DNA from: JBOHDX01 sp050700835
GTDB taxonomy: Bacteria; Actinomycetota; Actinomycetes; Propionibacteriales; Nocardioidaceae
Length of the DNA: 30,225 nt
Assembly: GCA_050700835.1 (NCBI GenBank)
Contig: JBOHDX010000011.1
Coordinates: 1 to 30,225, forward strand
Direction: 5' to 3'
Made by a program: the position numbers and the translations under genes. Of the stretch, positions 16,559-25,098 are shown in pieces (the first letter of the stretch is position 1; each line of letters opens with the position of its first letter). The notes under the pieces were generated by a model, which saw only the letters and a program-made list of their open reading frames with translations, was not told the origin of the DNA and did not search any database.

Positions 16559-16600
16559 CCGAAACCCGCGGATGAGCGCGCCGAAACCCGCGGATGAGCG
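16559..16600. repeat. Two copies of a 20-bp direct repeat abutting the ppdK stop
   Basis: CCGAAACCCGCGGATGAGCG occurs at 16559-16578 and again at 16581-16600, separated by 2 bp. The second copy touches the ppdK stop codon. Each unit contains the palindrome CCGCGG. Function unknown. Confidence 0.85.
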
Positions 16601-19327
16601 TTAGTCGGCGGCGGGGGGTGGGAGGGTCGCGCGGCCGGCCTCGAGGCGGGCGACGGGGACGCGGTACGGCGAGCACGACACGTAGTCGAGACCGACCTCG
16701 TGGAAGAAGTGGATCGACGCGGGGTCGCCGCCGTGCTCCCCGCAGACGCCGAGCTTGAGGTCGGGGCGCTGCCGCCGGCCGCGCTCGACGGCGATCCGGA
16801 CGAGCTCGCCGACGCCCTCCTGATCCAGTGACTCGAACGGCGACACCCCGAAGATGCCCTTGTCGAGGTAGGCCGAGAAGAACGACGCCTCGACATCATC
16901 GCGGGAGAAGCCCCACGTCATCTGGGTGAGGTCGTTGGTGCCGAACGAGAAGAACTGCGCCGACTCGGCGATCTGGTCGGCGGTCACCGCGGCGCGAGGC
17001 AGCTCGATCATCGTGCCGACGAGGTGCTCGAACTCGACCCCCGTCTCCTCCGCGACCTGCTGGGCCGCCTCGGCGATGGCGGCCTTCAACGTCTCGAGCT
17101 CCTGGACGGCACCGACCAGCGGCACCATGACTTCGAGGTGAGGGTCCCCACCGGCCTTGAGCCGTTCCACCGTGGCCTCGAACATCGCCCGGGCCTGCAT
17201 CACGAACAGCCCGGGGATGATGATGCCGAGCCGGACGCCACGCAACCCCAGCATCGGGTTCTCCTCGTGCAGCCGGTGCACGGCGGCGAGCAGCCGCTGG
17301 TCGTCCTCGTCGACCTTGCCGGTCGCCTCCTGGACCGCCACCCGGACCGACAGCTCAGTGAGGTCGGGCAGGAACTCGTGCAGCGGCGGATCCAGGAGTC
17401 GCACGGTGACCGGCAGCCCGTCCATGGCCTCGAGCAGGTCGATGAAGTCGCCCCGCTGCAGTGGCTGCAGCTGCGCCAGCGCCTCATCCTGGTCATCGTC
17501 GCCCTCGGCCAGGATCAGCTGCTCCACTAGCTTGCGTCGCGGACCAAGGAACATGTGCTCGGTGCGACACAGCCCGATGCCGTGGGCGCCGAACCGCCGT
17601 GCCCGGGCAGCGTCCTCCCGCGTGTCCGCGTTGGCCCGCACACGCAACCGGGCGTGCTCGTCGGCGTGCCGCATCAGACGGTCCACGGCGTTGACCAACG
17701 GGTCATCGGCAACGTTGTCCGCGGAGATCTCGCCCTCGAAGTACCGGACCACGGCCGAGTCGACGACGGGCACCTCCCCCGCATAGACCGCGCCGGTCGT
17801 GCCGTCGATGGAGATCAGGTCGCCTTCGTCGACGACCGTGCCGTCGGGCGCGGTGAAGTGCTTCGCCTTGGCGTCGATGACGAGGCCTTCAGTGCCGCAC
17901 ACGCACGTCCTGCCCATGCCGCGCGCCACGACTGCGGCATGCGAGGTCTTGCCGCCGCGGCTGGTGAGCACTCCCCGCGCCGCAATCATCCCGGCAAGGT
18001 CGTCCGGGGTGGTCTCGCGACGGACCAGGATCACCTTCTCACCCTTGTCGGCGCGCGCCACGGCGGTGACGGAGTCGAACACCACCGCACCCACAGCCGC
18101 GCCCGGCGAAGCGTTCATGCCGGTGGCGATCTGGTGCGACTCCGCGGTCTCGTCGAACCGGGGGAACATCAGCTGCGCAAGCTGGTCGCCGTTGACCCGG
18201 CGCAGGGCCTCGTCCCAGTCGATCAGTCCCTGGTCGGCAAGCTGGGCGGCGATCCGGAACGCCGCGCCCGGAGTCCGCTTGCCCACCCTGGTCTGGAGCA
18301 TCCACAGCTTGCCCCGCTCGATGGTGAACTCGATGTCACACAGGTCGAGGTAGTGCCGCTCGAGCTTCTCCATGATGGCAAGCAGCTCGTCGTACGACTT
18401 CTTGTCGATCTGCTCGAGGTCACCGAGCGGGACGGTGTTGCGGATCCCGGCGACGACGTCCTCCCCCTGCGCGTTGCGCAGATAGTCGCCGTAGATGCCC
18501 TGCGAGCCCGACGCGGGGTCCCGGGTGAACGCCACCCCGGTGCCCGAGTCGTCGCCGAGGTTGCCGAACACCATCGCCACGATGTTGACCGCCGTGCCTA
18601 GGTCGGACGGGATCCGCTCCTGGCGGCGGTACAGAACCGCGCGCTCGGTGTTCCAGGAGTCGAACACGGCGCGGACGGCAAGATCCAGCTGCTTGCGCGG
18701 CTCCTGCGGGAAGTCGTCGTCGGTGTGCTCGGACACCAGCCCCTTGTAGGCCTCGACCAGGCCCTTGAGGTCGTCGACGTCAAGGTCGACGTCGGTCTCG
18801 GCGTCCCTCTTCTTCTTGAGCGCGTCGATCGCGTCCTCGAACGGCTGACCGTCCATGCCGAGCACGGTCTTGCCGAACATCGCGATCAGCCGGCGATAGG
18901 AGTCGTAGGCGAACCTCTCGCTGTCGGCCTGGTGGGCCAGACCCTCGACCGACTCGTCGTTGAGGCCCACGTTGAGCACCGTGTCCATCATGCCGGGCAT
19001 CGAGAACTTCGCGCCCGAACGTACCGACACGAGCAGGGGGTCCTGCGCGGCACCGAGGCGCTTGCCGATGGCCTTCTCCAAGGCCGCAAGGTGCGCGGAG
19101 ACCTCGTCGGTGAGTCCGTCCGGCTCGTCGCCGCGCTCGAGGTACGCCTTGCACGCCTCGGTGGTGATGGTGAACCCCGGCGGCACCGGCATGCCGATGT
19201 TGGTCATCTCGGCCAGGTTGGCGCCCTTGCCGCCGAGCAGGTCCTTGTCGTCCTTGCCGCCCTCGGCGAAGTCGTAGACGTACTTGGGTTTGCCAGTCGG
19301 GTCCGCCTCGGACCCAGAGGCGCTCAT
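16601..19327 (-). CDS. ppdK: Pyruvate, phosphate dikinase
   Basis: Converts pyruvate, ATP and phosphate to phosphoenolpyruvate, AMP and pyrophosphate, or runs in reverse. The 908-residue protein has the full domain order: N-terminal ATP-grasp (LLGGKGANLAEM, SVRSGAKFSMPGMMDTVLNVG), the swivelling phosphohistidine domain with His463 in GGKTSHAAVVARGMG, and the C-terminal PEP/pyruvate TIM barrel ending in LGVCGEHGGDP with catalytic Cys862. Length fits bacterial PPDKs. ATG 19327 overlaps the upstream methyltransferase stop by 4 nt, so ppdK is translated from the same message as two fatty-acid-modifying genes. A separate ppdK regulatory protein is not seen in the window. Confidence 0.97.
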   Translation of the reverse strand: MSASGSEADPTGKPKYVYDFAEGGKDDKDLLGGKGANLAEMTNIGMPVPPGFTITTEACKAYLERGDEPDGLTDEVSAHLAALEKAIGKRLGAAQDPLLVSVRSGAKFSMPGMMDTVLNVGLNDESVEGLAHQADSERFAYDSYRRLIAMFGKTVLGMDGQPFEDAIDALKKKRDAETDVDLDVDDLKGLVEAYKGLVSEHTDDDFPQEPRKQLDLAVRAVFDSWNTERAVLYRRQERIPSDLGTAVNIVAMVFGNLGDDSGTGVAFTRDPASGSQGIYGDYLRNAQGEDVVAGIRNTVPLGDLEQIDKKSYDELLAIMEKLERHYLDLCDIEFTIERGKLWMLQTRVGKRTPGAAFRIAAQLADQGLIDWDEALRRVNGDQLAQLMFPRFDETAESHQIATGMNASPGAAVGAVVFDSVTAVARADKGEKVILVRRETTPDDLAGMIAARGVLTSRGGKTSHAAVVARGMGRTCVCGTEGLVIDAKAKHFTAPDGTVVDEGDLISIDGTTGAVYAGEVPVVDSAVVRYFEGEISADNVADDPLVNAVDRLMRHADEHARLRVRANADTREDAARARRFGAHGIGLCRTEHMFLGPRRKLVEQLILAEGDDDQDEALAQLQPLQRGDFIDLLEAMDGLPVTVRLLDPPLHEFLPDLTELSVRVAVQEATGKVDEDDQRLLAAVHRLHEENPMLGLRGVRLGIIIPGLFVMQARAMFEATVERLKAGGDPHLEVMVPLVGAVQELETLKAAIAEAAQQVAEETGVEFEHLVGTMIELPRAAVTADQIAESAQFFSFGTNDLTQMTWGFSRDDVEASFFSAYLDKGIFGVSPFESLDQEGVGELVRIAVERGRRQRPDLKLGVCGEHGGDPASIHFFHEVGLDYVSCSPYRVPVARLEAGRATLPPPAAD

Positions 19328-20646
19328 GCGCTGCCCCAGTCGGGGCGCAAGGCGAAGCCGGAGCGGCCGTCGTCGGACGTGCGGGACGCGAGCACCTGGT
19401 GCAGCTGCAGCTCGTTACGCTCGAACGACACCCGCGAGCCGGCCATGTAGAGGCCCCAGACCCGGGCCGTCGCGACGCCGACCTCGGCGACCGCCTCGTC
19501 CCAGTGCTCGGCCAGGTTGCGGCACCAGCCCGCGAGGGTCAGCGCGTAGTGCTCACGGAGGTTCTCCTCGTGGCGCACCTCGAAGCCGCTGTCCTGCGCG
19601 GCGGTGATGATCCGACCGGACCCGGTCAGCTCGCCGTCGGGGAAGACGTAGCGGTCGATGAACGAGCCCACCGTCGAAGGCTCGTTGTTGATCCTGGTGA
19701 TGCAGTGGTTGAGCAGCCGCCCTCCGGGACGCAGCCGGTCCCGCAGGAAGGAGAAGTACGAACCGTAGTTGCGGACGCCGATGTGCTCGGTCAGGCCGAT
19801 GGAGCTGACCGCGTCGAACCCCGACTCCGTGACGTCCCGATAGTCGCTGAAGCGCACCTCCGCGAGGTCGGCCAACCCGTCCCGCTCGATCGCGGCCCGC
19901 GCCCATTCGGCCTGCTTGGCCGACAATGTGACGCCCAGGGCCTTCACGCCGTACTCCCGTGCCGCGTGGCGGACCATTCCGCCCCAGCCGCAGCCGACGT
20001 CGAGGAGTCGCATGCCGGCCTGCAGCCCGAGCTTGCGGGCCACCAGGTCGTACTTCTCGGCCTGCGCCTCCTCCAGCGAGGAGTCCGCCTTGGGGAACAC
20101 CGCGCAGGTGTAGGTCATGGACGGTCCGAGCACCCACTCGTAGAACTGGTTGGACACGTCGTAGTGGTGGTGGATCACGGCGGCGTCCCGCGAACGCGAG
20201 TGCCGAAGGCCCTCCATGGTGCGGCGCCAGCGGGGCAGGTGCTCCTGGGGTGGCGGCGGCGGGGGCTTCAACCGGCTCCAGCCGAGGCCGGCGACGATCC
20301 GCACGATCTCGCCCGGGGACGGCGCGACGAAATGCATGTGGCTGGCCAGGATCTGCATGGCGTCGTAGGGGTCGCCGGGATGCACCCCGTCGACCTGCAG
20401 GTCGCCCATGACGTACGCCCTCGCCATGCCCAGGTCACCAGGCGCGGTCAGGATGTACGACAAACCCCGCTCGTTGACGAGATGCAGATGGATCGGCTGG
20501 TCGTCGGACCCCGCCGAGCTGCCGTCGTAGGCCGTGAACCGGAACGGCACGCCGCCGGGCATGACTGCCTCGAGGGCCTCCGCCACGGTGACCTTGCCGC
20601 CCGATGGCCTGGCCCCCAGCCGAGGCCGGTGATTGGTAGTCGTCAT
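19324..20646 (-). CDS. tmsB: SAM-dependent fatty acyl methyltransferase of the cyclopropane synthase family (tmsB/UfaA1-like)
   Basis: A 440-residue enzyme of the CFA/mycolic methyltransferase family. It shows IHHHYDVSNQFYEWVLGPSM, the SAM-binding LLDVGCGWGGMVRHAA, GVTLSAKQAEWA, SSIGLTEHIG and the C-terminal YALTLAGWCRNL. These proteins methylate the double bond of an acyl chain in phospholipids. With the FAD oxidoreductase upstream (4-nt overlap), the pair matches the actinobacterial system for 10-methylstearic (tuberculostearic) acid: the methyltransferase makes a 10-methylene intermediate and the partner reduces it. A plain cyclopropane synthase is the alternative. ATG 20646 is the start; the frame runs far upstream but only as an overlap with the oxidoreductase gene. 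The proline run LKPPPPPPQ near residue 127 is notable. Confidence 0.85.
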   Translation of the reverse strand: MTTTNHRPRLGARPSGGKVTVAEALEAVMPGGVPFRFTAYDGSSAGSDDQPIHLHLVNERGLSYILTAPGDLGMARAYVMGDLQVDGVHPGDPYDAMQILASHMHFVAPSPGEIVRIVAGLGWSRLKPPPPPPQEHLPRWRRTMEGLRHSRSRDAAVIHHHYDVSNQFYEWVLGPSMTYTCAVFPKADSSLEEAQAEKYDLVARKLGLQAGMRLLDVGCGWGGMVRHAAREYGVKALGVTLSAKQAEWARAAIERDGLADLAEVRFSDYRDVTESGFDAVSSIGLTEHIGVRNYGSYFSFLRDRLRPGGRLLNHCITRINNEPSTVGSFIDRYVFPDGELTGSGRIITAAQDSGFEVRHEENLREHYALTLAGWCRNLAEHWDEAVAEVGVATARVWGLYMAGSRVSFERNELQLHQVLASRTSDDGRSGFALRPDWGSA

Positions 20647-22061
20647 CGTCGTCCAACCGCCTTGTCGTAGAGCCCGGTCAACCGCCGGGCGGGGTCGTAC
20701 ACCTTCGCGACCGACTCGAGAGTCGCCGTGTCGTAGAGCCGGTCGAACGTCGCTTCGTCGTAGTAGGCGTCGGAGTAGAGAGACTTGTGCCCGTCGACGG
20801 CGTGGACCTCTGCCTCGATGGCCCGGTTGAGGTCGCCGTCCTCGGCGCCCGGCGGACGGGTGATCGCGCCCCAGAAGCCGACGTTGACGTACGTCAGACC
20901 GGGCTCGAGGGGATACAGGGGCCACCGCCGCGCACTGCCGGGCCCTTCGGGTTCGCGCAGACGCAGCGGGCACAGCCACACCGGTCGCATGCCGATCTCG
21001 GAGTCGAACCAGGTGAGGAACTCGGGCAACCGCTGGACCGGGATCTCGACGTCCTGCACCACTCGCTCGTTCGGCGGCTTGCCGCGCCTCCGGTCGATCC
21101 GGGCCGCGAGCCCGAACCGGTTCTCCCACCCGACGATGCGGTGGTAGACGTCGCTGCGGCGCCAGCGGCGGGGCCAGATCCGCCGGACGAGAGGATGCTG
21201 CACACCGAACGCCTTTGAGCACCAGAACCAGTCGGTGTCCCAGCGCCAGATGTAGTCGTGCACGCTGAGGACGTCGGTGCTGCGCTGCTGCAAGGACCGG
21301 TAGTAGATGTCCTGCCCGGTGTAGTCACTGGTCGGTCCGGTGCCGTCGTGCCAACGGCCGAGGGTGAGATAGGACTCCCCCGGCGCGAACACGACGCCGT
21401 CGACGAAGTCCACCGGCTCGCCGGCGTGGGAGCGCTGCTGCACGACGGCGGAGATCGTCTCGGCCAGGGCGTCCTGGTCGTCGAAGCGGACGTGACGCAG
21501 CGCGACCTGGGGGTGAACGGGCTCGAGCTGGATGCGGAGCCGCACGGCGTAGCCGAGCGAGCCGTAGGAGTTGGGGAACGCCTCGAAGAGGTCCCCATGC
21601 TCACCCTCGGGTCGCGCGGTCACCAGCTCGCCGGAGCCGGTGAGCACGTCCATCTCCAGGACGGACTCGTGCGGCAGACCGCTGCGGAAGGACGTCGACT
21701 CGATGCCGAGACCGGTCACGGCGCCGCCGAGGGTGATCGAGCGAAGCTGCGGGACGACGTACGGCATCAGCCCGTGGGCCAACGTGACGTCGACGAGCCG
21801 CTCGTACGTGCACATGCCTTGCACGTCAGCGGTCCTGGCGTCGGCGTCGACCTCGATCACCCCGGCGAGGCCGGATACGTCCAGCCCAGGGGTCGACGTG
21901 GGGGTACGCGGCCGGAACAGATTGGAGGTGGACTTGGACAGCCGGACGGGCGCGCCGGGCGCAAGTGCTCGGTAGGACTGGAGCAGCCGCGTCACCCCCG
22001 CTTCGTGCGCCGACCATCCGACCGCGACTCGCTCGCTCTTGCTCACCACCGTGACCGCCAC
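20643..22061 (-). CDS. tmsA: FAD-dependent oxidoreductase, 10-methylene fatty acyl reductase-like (tmsA/BfaA-like)
   Basis: 472 residues of the VAO/PCMH flavoprotein type. The FAD-binding part includes VRLSKSTSNLFRPR, a strand set with MCTYERLVDVTLAHGLMPYVVPQLRSITLGGAVTGLGIESTS (shown here as one stretch split at GLM), and GSLGYAVRLRI. This is the pattern of DHCR24-like and Rv0449c-like enzymes. Next to a CFA-family methyltransferase it probably reduces the 10-methylene acyl intermediate to a 10-methyl chain. GTG 22061 is used as start; a second GTG a few codons in would also work. An AAGG lies about 8 nt upstream. It begins 38 nt after the PAP2 gene's stop on the same strand, and its stop overlaps the methyltransferase start. 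Confidence 0.82.
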   Translation of the reverse strand: MAVTVVSKSERVAVGWSAHEAGVTRLLQSYRALAPGAPVRLSKSTSNLFRPRTPTSTPGLDVSGLAGVIEVDADARTADVQGMCTYERLVDVTLAHGLMPYVVPQLRSITLGGAVTGLGIESTSFRSGLPHESVLEMDVLTGSGELVTARPEGEHGDLFEAFPNSYGSLGYAVRLRIQLEPVHPQVALRHVRFDDQDALAETISAVVQQRSHAGEPVDFVDGVVFAPGESYLTLGRWHDGTGPTSDYTGQDIYYRSLQQRSTDVLSVHDYIWRWDTDWFWCSKAFGVQHPLVRRIWPRRWRRSDVYHRIVGWENRFGLAARIDRRRGKPPNERVVQDVEIPVQRLPEFLTWFDSEIGMRPVWLCPLRLREPEGPGSARRWPLYPLEPGLTYVNVGFWGAITRPPGAEDGDLNRAIEAEVHAVDGHKSLYSDAYYDEATFDRLYDTATLESVAKVYDPARRLTGLYDKAVGRR

Positions 22062-22099
22062 GCGGCGACCTTATTCCCCCTGGCCGCTGTTCGCGGGCG

Positions 22100-22969
22100 C
22101 TAGGACGCGAGAACCGGCTCCTCCGAGCCCGGATGACTGGCGAAGTAGCTGACGAGCGCCGACACCAGCCCCGCCAGGCAGCCGATCCCGGCGACGGCGG
22201 CCGCGACGGCGAGCGAGCGAGCCGGGTGCTCGACCACCGTGCCGGGACCGCGCAAGGCGCTCAGCACCACCAGCACGACAGCGGTCACGACGCCGCCGGC
22301 GAACCCGGCGACGACGGCGCGGCGGCGGGCCGCAGCCGAGGAGGCCCCTGGTGACGCGGGCCGGAACGACAGCACGAGGCAACCCCAGAACACGCAGACC
22401 AGGAGAGCTGCCAGGACGTCGCTGACCCGGTGCCAGCCCTCGACCAACGTTGAGTAGGCGACCAGCACTGCCGCTGCGGAGGTGGCAGCCGACAACACCA
22501 GCCGGAACAGCAACGGCGCCACGACCAGTGCGGCCAGTGCGGTCGACGTCACCGCGGTCACGTGCCCGCTGGGCAGCGAGTTGCTGGCCGGCACTCCGAG
22601 GTTCAGCCGGGTCAGCACGTCCTTCTTGAGGATCTGGGTGCTGAGATTGGCGCCCGCGACGAGTACGGCGGCGGCCACCGCGGCGTACCAACGGCGGCGC
22701 AGCAGGGCGAACAGGACAGCCGCGACGGCCACCGCGATCGCCAGTCCGAGAGTCAGGTCCGCGAGCACCCGGGTCGGCCATGACCAGGCCGACCACGGGC
22801 GGGTGGTGCCGGCTTGGAAGACCCGCTCGTCCCAGCGTTGGCCGCGCGGAGTACGCAGCGCGAGGTACTGGACGACGAACAGGGCAACGGCGCTTGCGGC
22901 CACGGTCACGAGGGCACCCAGAGACGTACGCCGCGCCACCACCGTGCGGGAACCGGAGTCGACGGTCAC
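22100..22969 (-). CDS. PAP2-family phosphatase, membrane-bound
   Basis: A 289-residue integral membrane protein with six or more hydrophobic segments. The phosphatase motifs are visible: a C1-like KKDVLTRLNLG, C2 SLPSGHVTAVTS, and C3 STLVEGWHRVSDVLAA. It should remove phosphate from a lipid such as phosphatidate or an isoprenyl diphosphate at the membrane. The GTG start at 22969 overlaps the aroQ stop (GTGA), which decides the start; the frame open upstream lies inside aroQ. Two further C-terminal hydrophobic helices (AVVAGFAGGVVTAVVLVVLS and SLAVAAAVAGIGCLAGLVSA) extend beyond the minimal PAP2 core. Substrate unknown. Confidence 0.87.
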   Translation of the reverse strand: MTVDSGSRTVVARRTSLGALVTVAASAVALFVVQYLALRTPRGQRWDERVFQAGTTRPWSAWSWPTRVLADLTLGLAIAVAVAAVLFALLRRRWYAAVAAAVLVAGANLSTQILKKDVLTRLNLGVPASNSLPSGHVTAVTSTALAALVVAPLLFRLVLSAATSAAAVLVAYSTLVEGWHRVSDVLAALLVCVFWGCLVLSFRPASPGASSAAARRRAVVAGFAGGVVTAVVLVVLSALRGPGTVVEHPARSLAVAAAVAGIGCLAGLVSALVSYFASHPGSEEPVLAS

Positions 22970-23400
22970 GGTTCGTCTTGTCCGGCGACGAAGCGGAGTG
23001 CCGCCGCGTAGCCCTCGAGACCGAGCCCGGTGATGACGCCGGTCGAGATCGCCGAGAGGTAGGAGTGGTGCCGGAACGATTCGCGCGCATGAACGTTGGA
23101 GATGTGCACCTCGACCAGGGGACCGGGTAGCTCGGCGGCGGCGTCGCGCACGGCCACGGACGTGTGCGTCCACGCGCCAGCGTTGAGCACCACCGCGTCA
23201 CCGGTGTCGGCGGCGTCGTGCAGCCAGCCGACCAGCTCGTGCTCGGCGTCGGTCTGGCGCACGTCGACGTCGAGCCCACAGTCCTTGCCGACCCGCTCGC
23301 ACAGGGCAACCAGGTCGGGGTACGTGGCCGTGCCGTACACCTCCGGCTCTCGGCGACCGAGGCGGCCGAGGTTGGGGCCGTTGAGGACGAGCACTCGCAT
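22966..23400 (-). CDS. aroQ: 3-dehydroquinate dehydratase, type II
   Basis: Catalyses the third step of the shikimate pathway, 3-dehydroquinate to 3-dehydroshikimate, as a dodecamer in the cytoplasm. The 144-residue product has NGPNLGRLGRREPEVYG (catalytic Tyr22 and the mobile-loop arginine), NAGAWTHTSVAVRDA and EVHISNVHARESFRHHSY with the catalytic histidine. The length and all signatures are those of type II enzymes. ATG 23400 begins exactly at the first strand, whereas the frame extends to 23505 without family support. There is no good ribosome-binding site. No other shikimate gene is nearby, and its coupling to a membrane phosphatase has no obvious metabolic logic. Confidence 0.94.
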   Translation of the reverse strand: MRVLVLNGPNLGRLGRREPEVYGTATYPDLVALCERVGKDCGLDVDVRQTDAEHELVGWLHDAADTGDAVVLNAGAWTHTSVAVRDAAAELPGPLVEVHISNVHARESFRHHSYLSAISTGVITGLGLEGYAAALRFVAGQDEP

Positions 23401-23488
23401 GGTGCCCAAGGGTAGTCGCCGGACCTGGCAACTCCCTGTGACCGAACTCGTGCAGACAGGTACGGGTTCGTCATGGGAGTCTTGCTCC

Positions 23489-24418
23489 GTGTTCGGCCGA
23501 GACAAGGAAGTCCTGGGTCACCTCGACCTGCTCCCGGACCCTCGTTCGGCCTCGATCGCGCGCCGGTGGGTACGCGACCAGCTCCGCCCCCAGCACGCAG
23601 ACGTCCTCGACTCGGCGGAGCTGGCGACGTCCGAGCTGGTCACCAACGCCATTCTGCATGCCCAGACCTCAATCGGCATCGACATCGTCGACGTCGCCGA
23701 CGGTGTGCGGGTCGAGATCCACGACTCGTCGCCGCTGCCGCTGGTCGCCTCCAACGGCGTCGACCCAGATGGCGGCCTGTTCGACGAGGACGTCGTGTCG
23801 ATCGGCAACGGCCTGAACATCCTGTCCGCGATCACCCACGACTGGGGAATCGACGACTCCGAACTCGACGGGAAGACCGTGTGGTTCGTCCCCGCCGGAG
23901 ACGGCCGCGCCAAGACCGCACCGGGCACGGCGGAGGTTCTGCCGAACCACGACGCCCGGGTGCCGCAGGGGCCGGACCTCGTCGACGTCATCTTCATCGA
24001 CGCTCCCATCAACCTGATCGCGGACGCAGCAGCCCGCTTCCACGCGCTGCGCCGCGAGCTGAAGCTGCTCACCCTCGGCGCCGACTCGGACACGACGTCG
24101 TCGGCGCGGTTGCAGGCGCTGGCGAAGAGGTTCGAGGCTCCGATTCCCATCACCGTCCAGCCGGACACGCAGTTCGACGACGCCGTCGCGGCCGGGATGA
24201 CGTACGCCACGCTGCGCTACACCGTCGACCGGTTGGGCGCCAGCCGGTGCGGGGCCGTGGGCGACCTGCTCGACCTCGCCGATCAGTACTGCCACGCCGA
24301 GCGGCTGCTCACGTTGGAGTCGCCGGCTGAGGAGGCACGTGCGCGGCGCTGGCTGCTCGACGAGTTCGTCCGACAGGCGGGCGGCCACGCGCCGCGGCCG
24401 TGGTCGTCGGTCGACTGA
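23489..24418 (+). CDS. GHKL ATPase (RsbW/SpoIIAB-like) with extra C-terminal domain
   Basis: 309 residues. The N-terminal 135 form a histidine-kinase-like ATPase: N-box ELATSELVTNAILH (Asn53, His57), a G1-like EIHDSSPLPL and the G2 box GNGLNILSAITHDWG (106-120). This is the anti-sigma-factor serine kinase type common in actinobacteria, though the G1 box lacks the usual D-x-G-x-G. The remaining 170 residues (VDVIFIDAPINLIADAAARFHALRRE, onward to LLDEFVRQAGG) are alpha-rich and unrecognised. GTG 23489 has GGGAG 9 nt upstream; the frame extends further but overlaps aroQ. It is divergent from aroQ and ends 16 nt short of the convergent metallopeptidase. A role in partner-switching control of a sigma factor is inferred from family only. 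Confidence 0.82.
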   Translation: MFGRDKEVLGHLDLLPDPRSASIARRWVRDQLRPQHADVLDSAELATSELVTNAILHAQTSIGIDIVDVADGVRVEIHDSSPLPLVASNGVDPDGGLFDEDVVSIGNGLNILSAITHDWGIDDSELDGKTVWFVPAGDGRAKTAPGTAEVLPNHDARVPQGPDLVDVIFIDAPINLIADAAARFHALRRELKLLTLGADSDTTSSARLQALAKRFEAPIPITVQPDTQFDDAVAAGMTYATLRYTVDRLGASRCGAVGDLLDLADQYCHAERLLTLESPAEEARARRWLLDEFVRQAGGHAPRPWSSVD

Positions 24419-24434
24419 CCTGGTCGGTGACGGA

Positions 24435-24785
24435 TCAGGCGTAGCCCCACGCGTGCAGGCTGTCGTCGTCGATCCCGAAGTGGTGAGCCACCTCGTGGAC
24501 CAAGGTGATGCGCACCTGCTCGACCACGTCTGCCTCGGTGTCGCAGATCGCGAGGATCGGGTTGCGGAAGATGAAGATCCGGTCCGGCAGGACGCCGGCG
24601 TACGACGAGTCGCGCCGCGTGAGGGGGACGCCTTCGTACAACCCGAGCAGGACCGGCCCCCCGGGCGGCGGGTCGTCGTCAACGAACAACGCGACGTTGT
24701 CGAGCAGGTCGCGCAGTGCGGCCGGGATCGACGACAGCGCGTCGACGGCCAGCTGCTCGAATCGCTCCTCCGACATGGTGATCAC
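24435..24785 (-). CDS. Small zincin-like metallopeptidase family protein
   Basis: 116 residues with the zinc-binding HExxH in TLVHEVAHHFGIDDD, preceded by FVDDDPPPG, LLGLYEGVPL and PDRIFIFRNPI. These are the conserved blocks of the small actinobacterial metallopeptidase family (Zincin_1). It is cytoplasmic with no signal peptide. Family members have no well-established substrate. GTG 24785 and ATG 24776 are both possible starts; relatives typically begin a few residues before the MS-x-x-x-F motif, so I used GTG. It is often found near tRNA or housekeeping genes, and here it ends convergent with the ATPase gene. Confidence 0.9.
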   Translation of the reverse strand: MITMSEERFEQLAVDALSSIPAALRDLLDNVALFVDDDPPPGGPVLLGLYEGVPLTRRDSSYAGVLPDRIFIFRNPILAICDTEADVVEQVRITLVHEVAHHFGIDDDSLHAWGYA

Positions 24786-24893
24786 GCGGACCAGTCTGCC
24801 CGTCTCGCCACGTGTCAGTGGAGGTCATTCCCCGCCGCTCGGATCGCGCCGGGCCGCTGACACCTCGGCCGGCGGCGCGGGTACGCCCGGGTT

Positions 24894-24923
24894 TTGGAGG
24901 TCCTCGGCCGGTGCCCGTATGCT
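24894..24923 (+). promoter_or_regulatory. Probable promoter of the tRNA-Glu/tRNA-Asp unit
   Basis: TTGGAG (24894-24899) and TATGCT (24918-24923) are spaced 18 bp apart, in the right place for a sigma-70-like promoter with transcription starting near 24930, about 29 nt before the mature tRNA-Glu. The -10 is good, the -35 is partial. Confidence 0.5.
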
Positions 24924-24958
24924 GTGACGGTCCCTAACGGCACACCGCCTTGAACCTC

Positions 24959-25031
24959 GCCCTCATCGTCTAGAGGCCTAGGACGCCGCCCTTTCAAGGC
25001 GGTAGCACGGGTTCGAATCCCGTTGGGGGCA
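24959..25031 (+). tRNA. tRNA-Glu (anticodon TTC)
   Basis: 73 nt fold into a full cloverleaf. The acceptor stem GCCCTCA pairs with TGGGGGC (one G-T pair), the anticodon arm is CCGCC-CTTTCAA-GGCGG with TTC, and the T arm is CGGGTTCGAATCCCG. The discriminator base is A and CCA is not encoded. Confidence 0.97.
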
Positions 25032-25098
25032 CGGTGCGATGCGTAGGCTACGATTGCGCGTCGCTCCCCAGGAGCACCATCTCGCAGCATCATCACGA

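Noticed and set aside
20647..21222. Possible N-terminal extension of the methyltransferase to 21222
   Set aside because: The extension overlaps the FAD oxidoreductase and is low-complexity. ATG 20646 gives the family length and a 4-nt overlap.
24815..25096. Minus-strand ORF of 93 codons containing PNGIRTRATALKG
   Set aside because: It runs antisense through tRNA-Glu and the tRNA spacer. The PNGIRTRA phrase is a common artefact of tRNA antisense translation.
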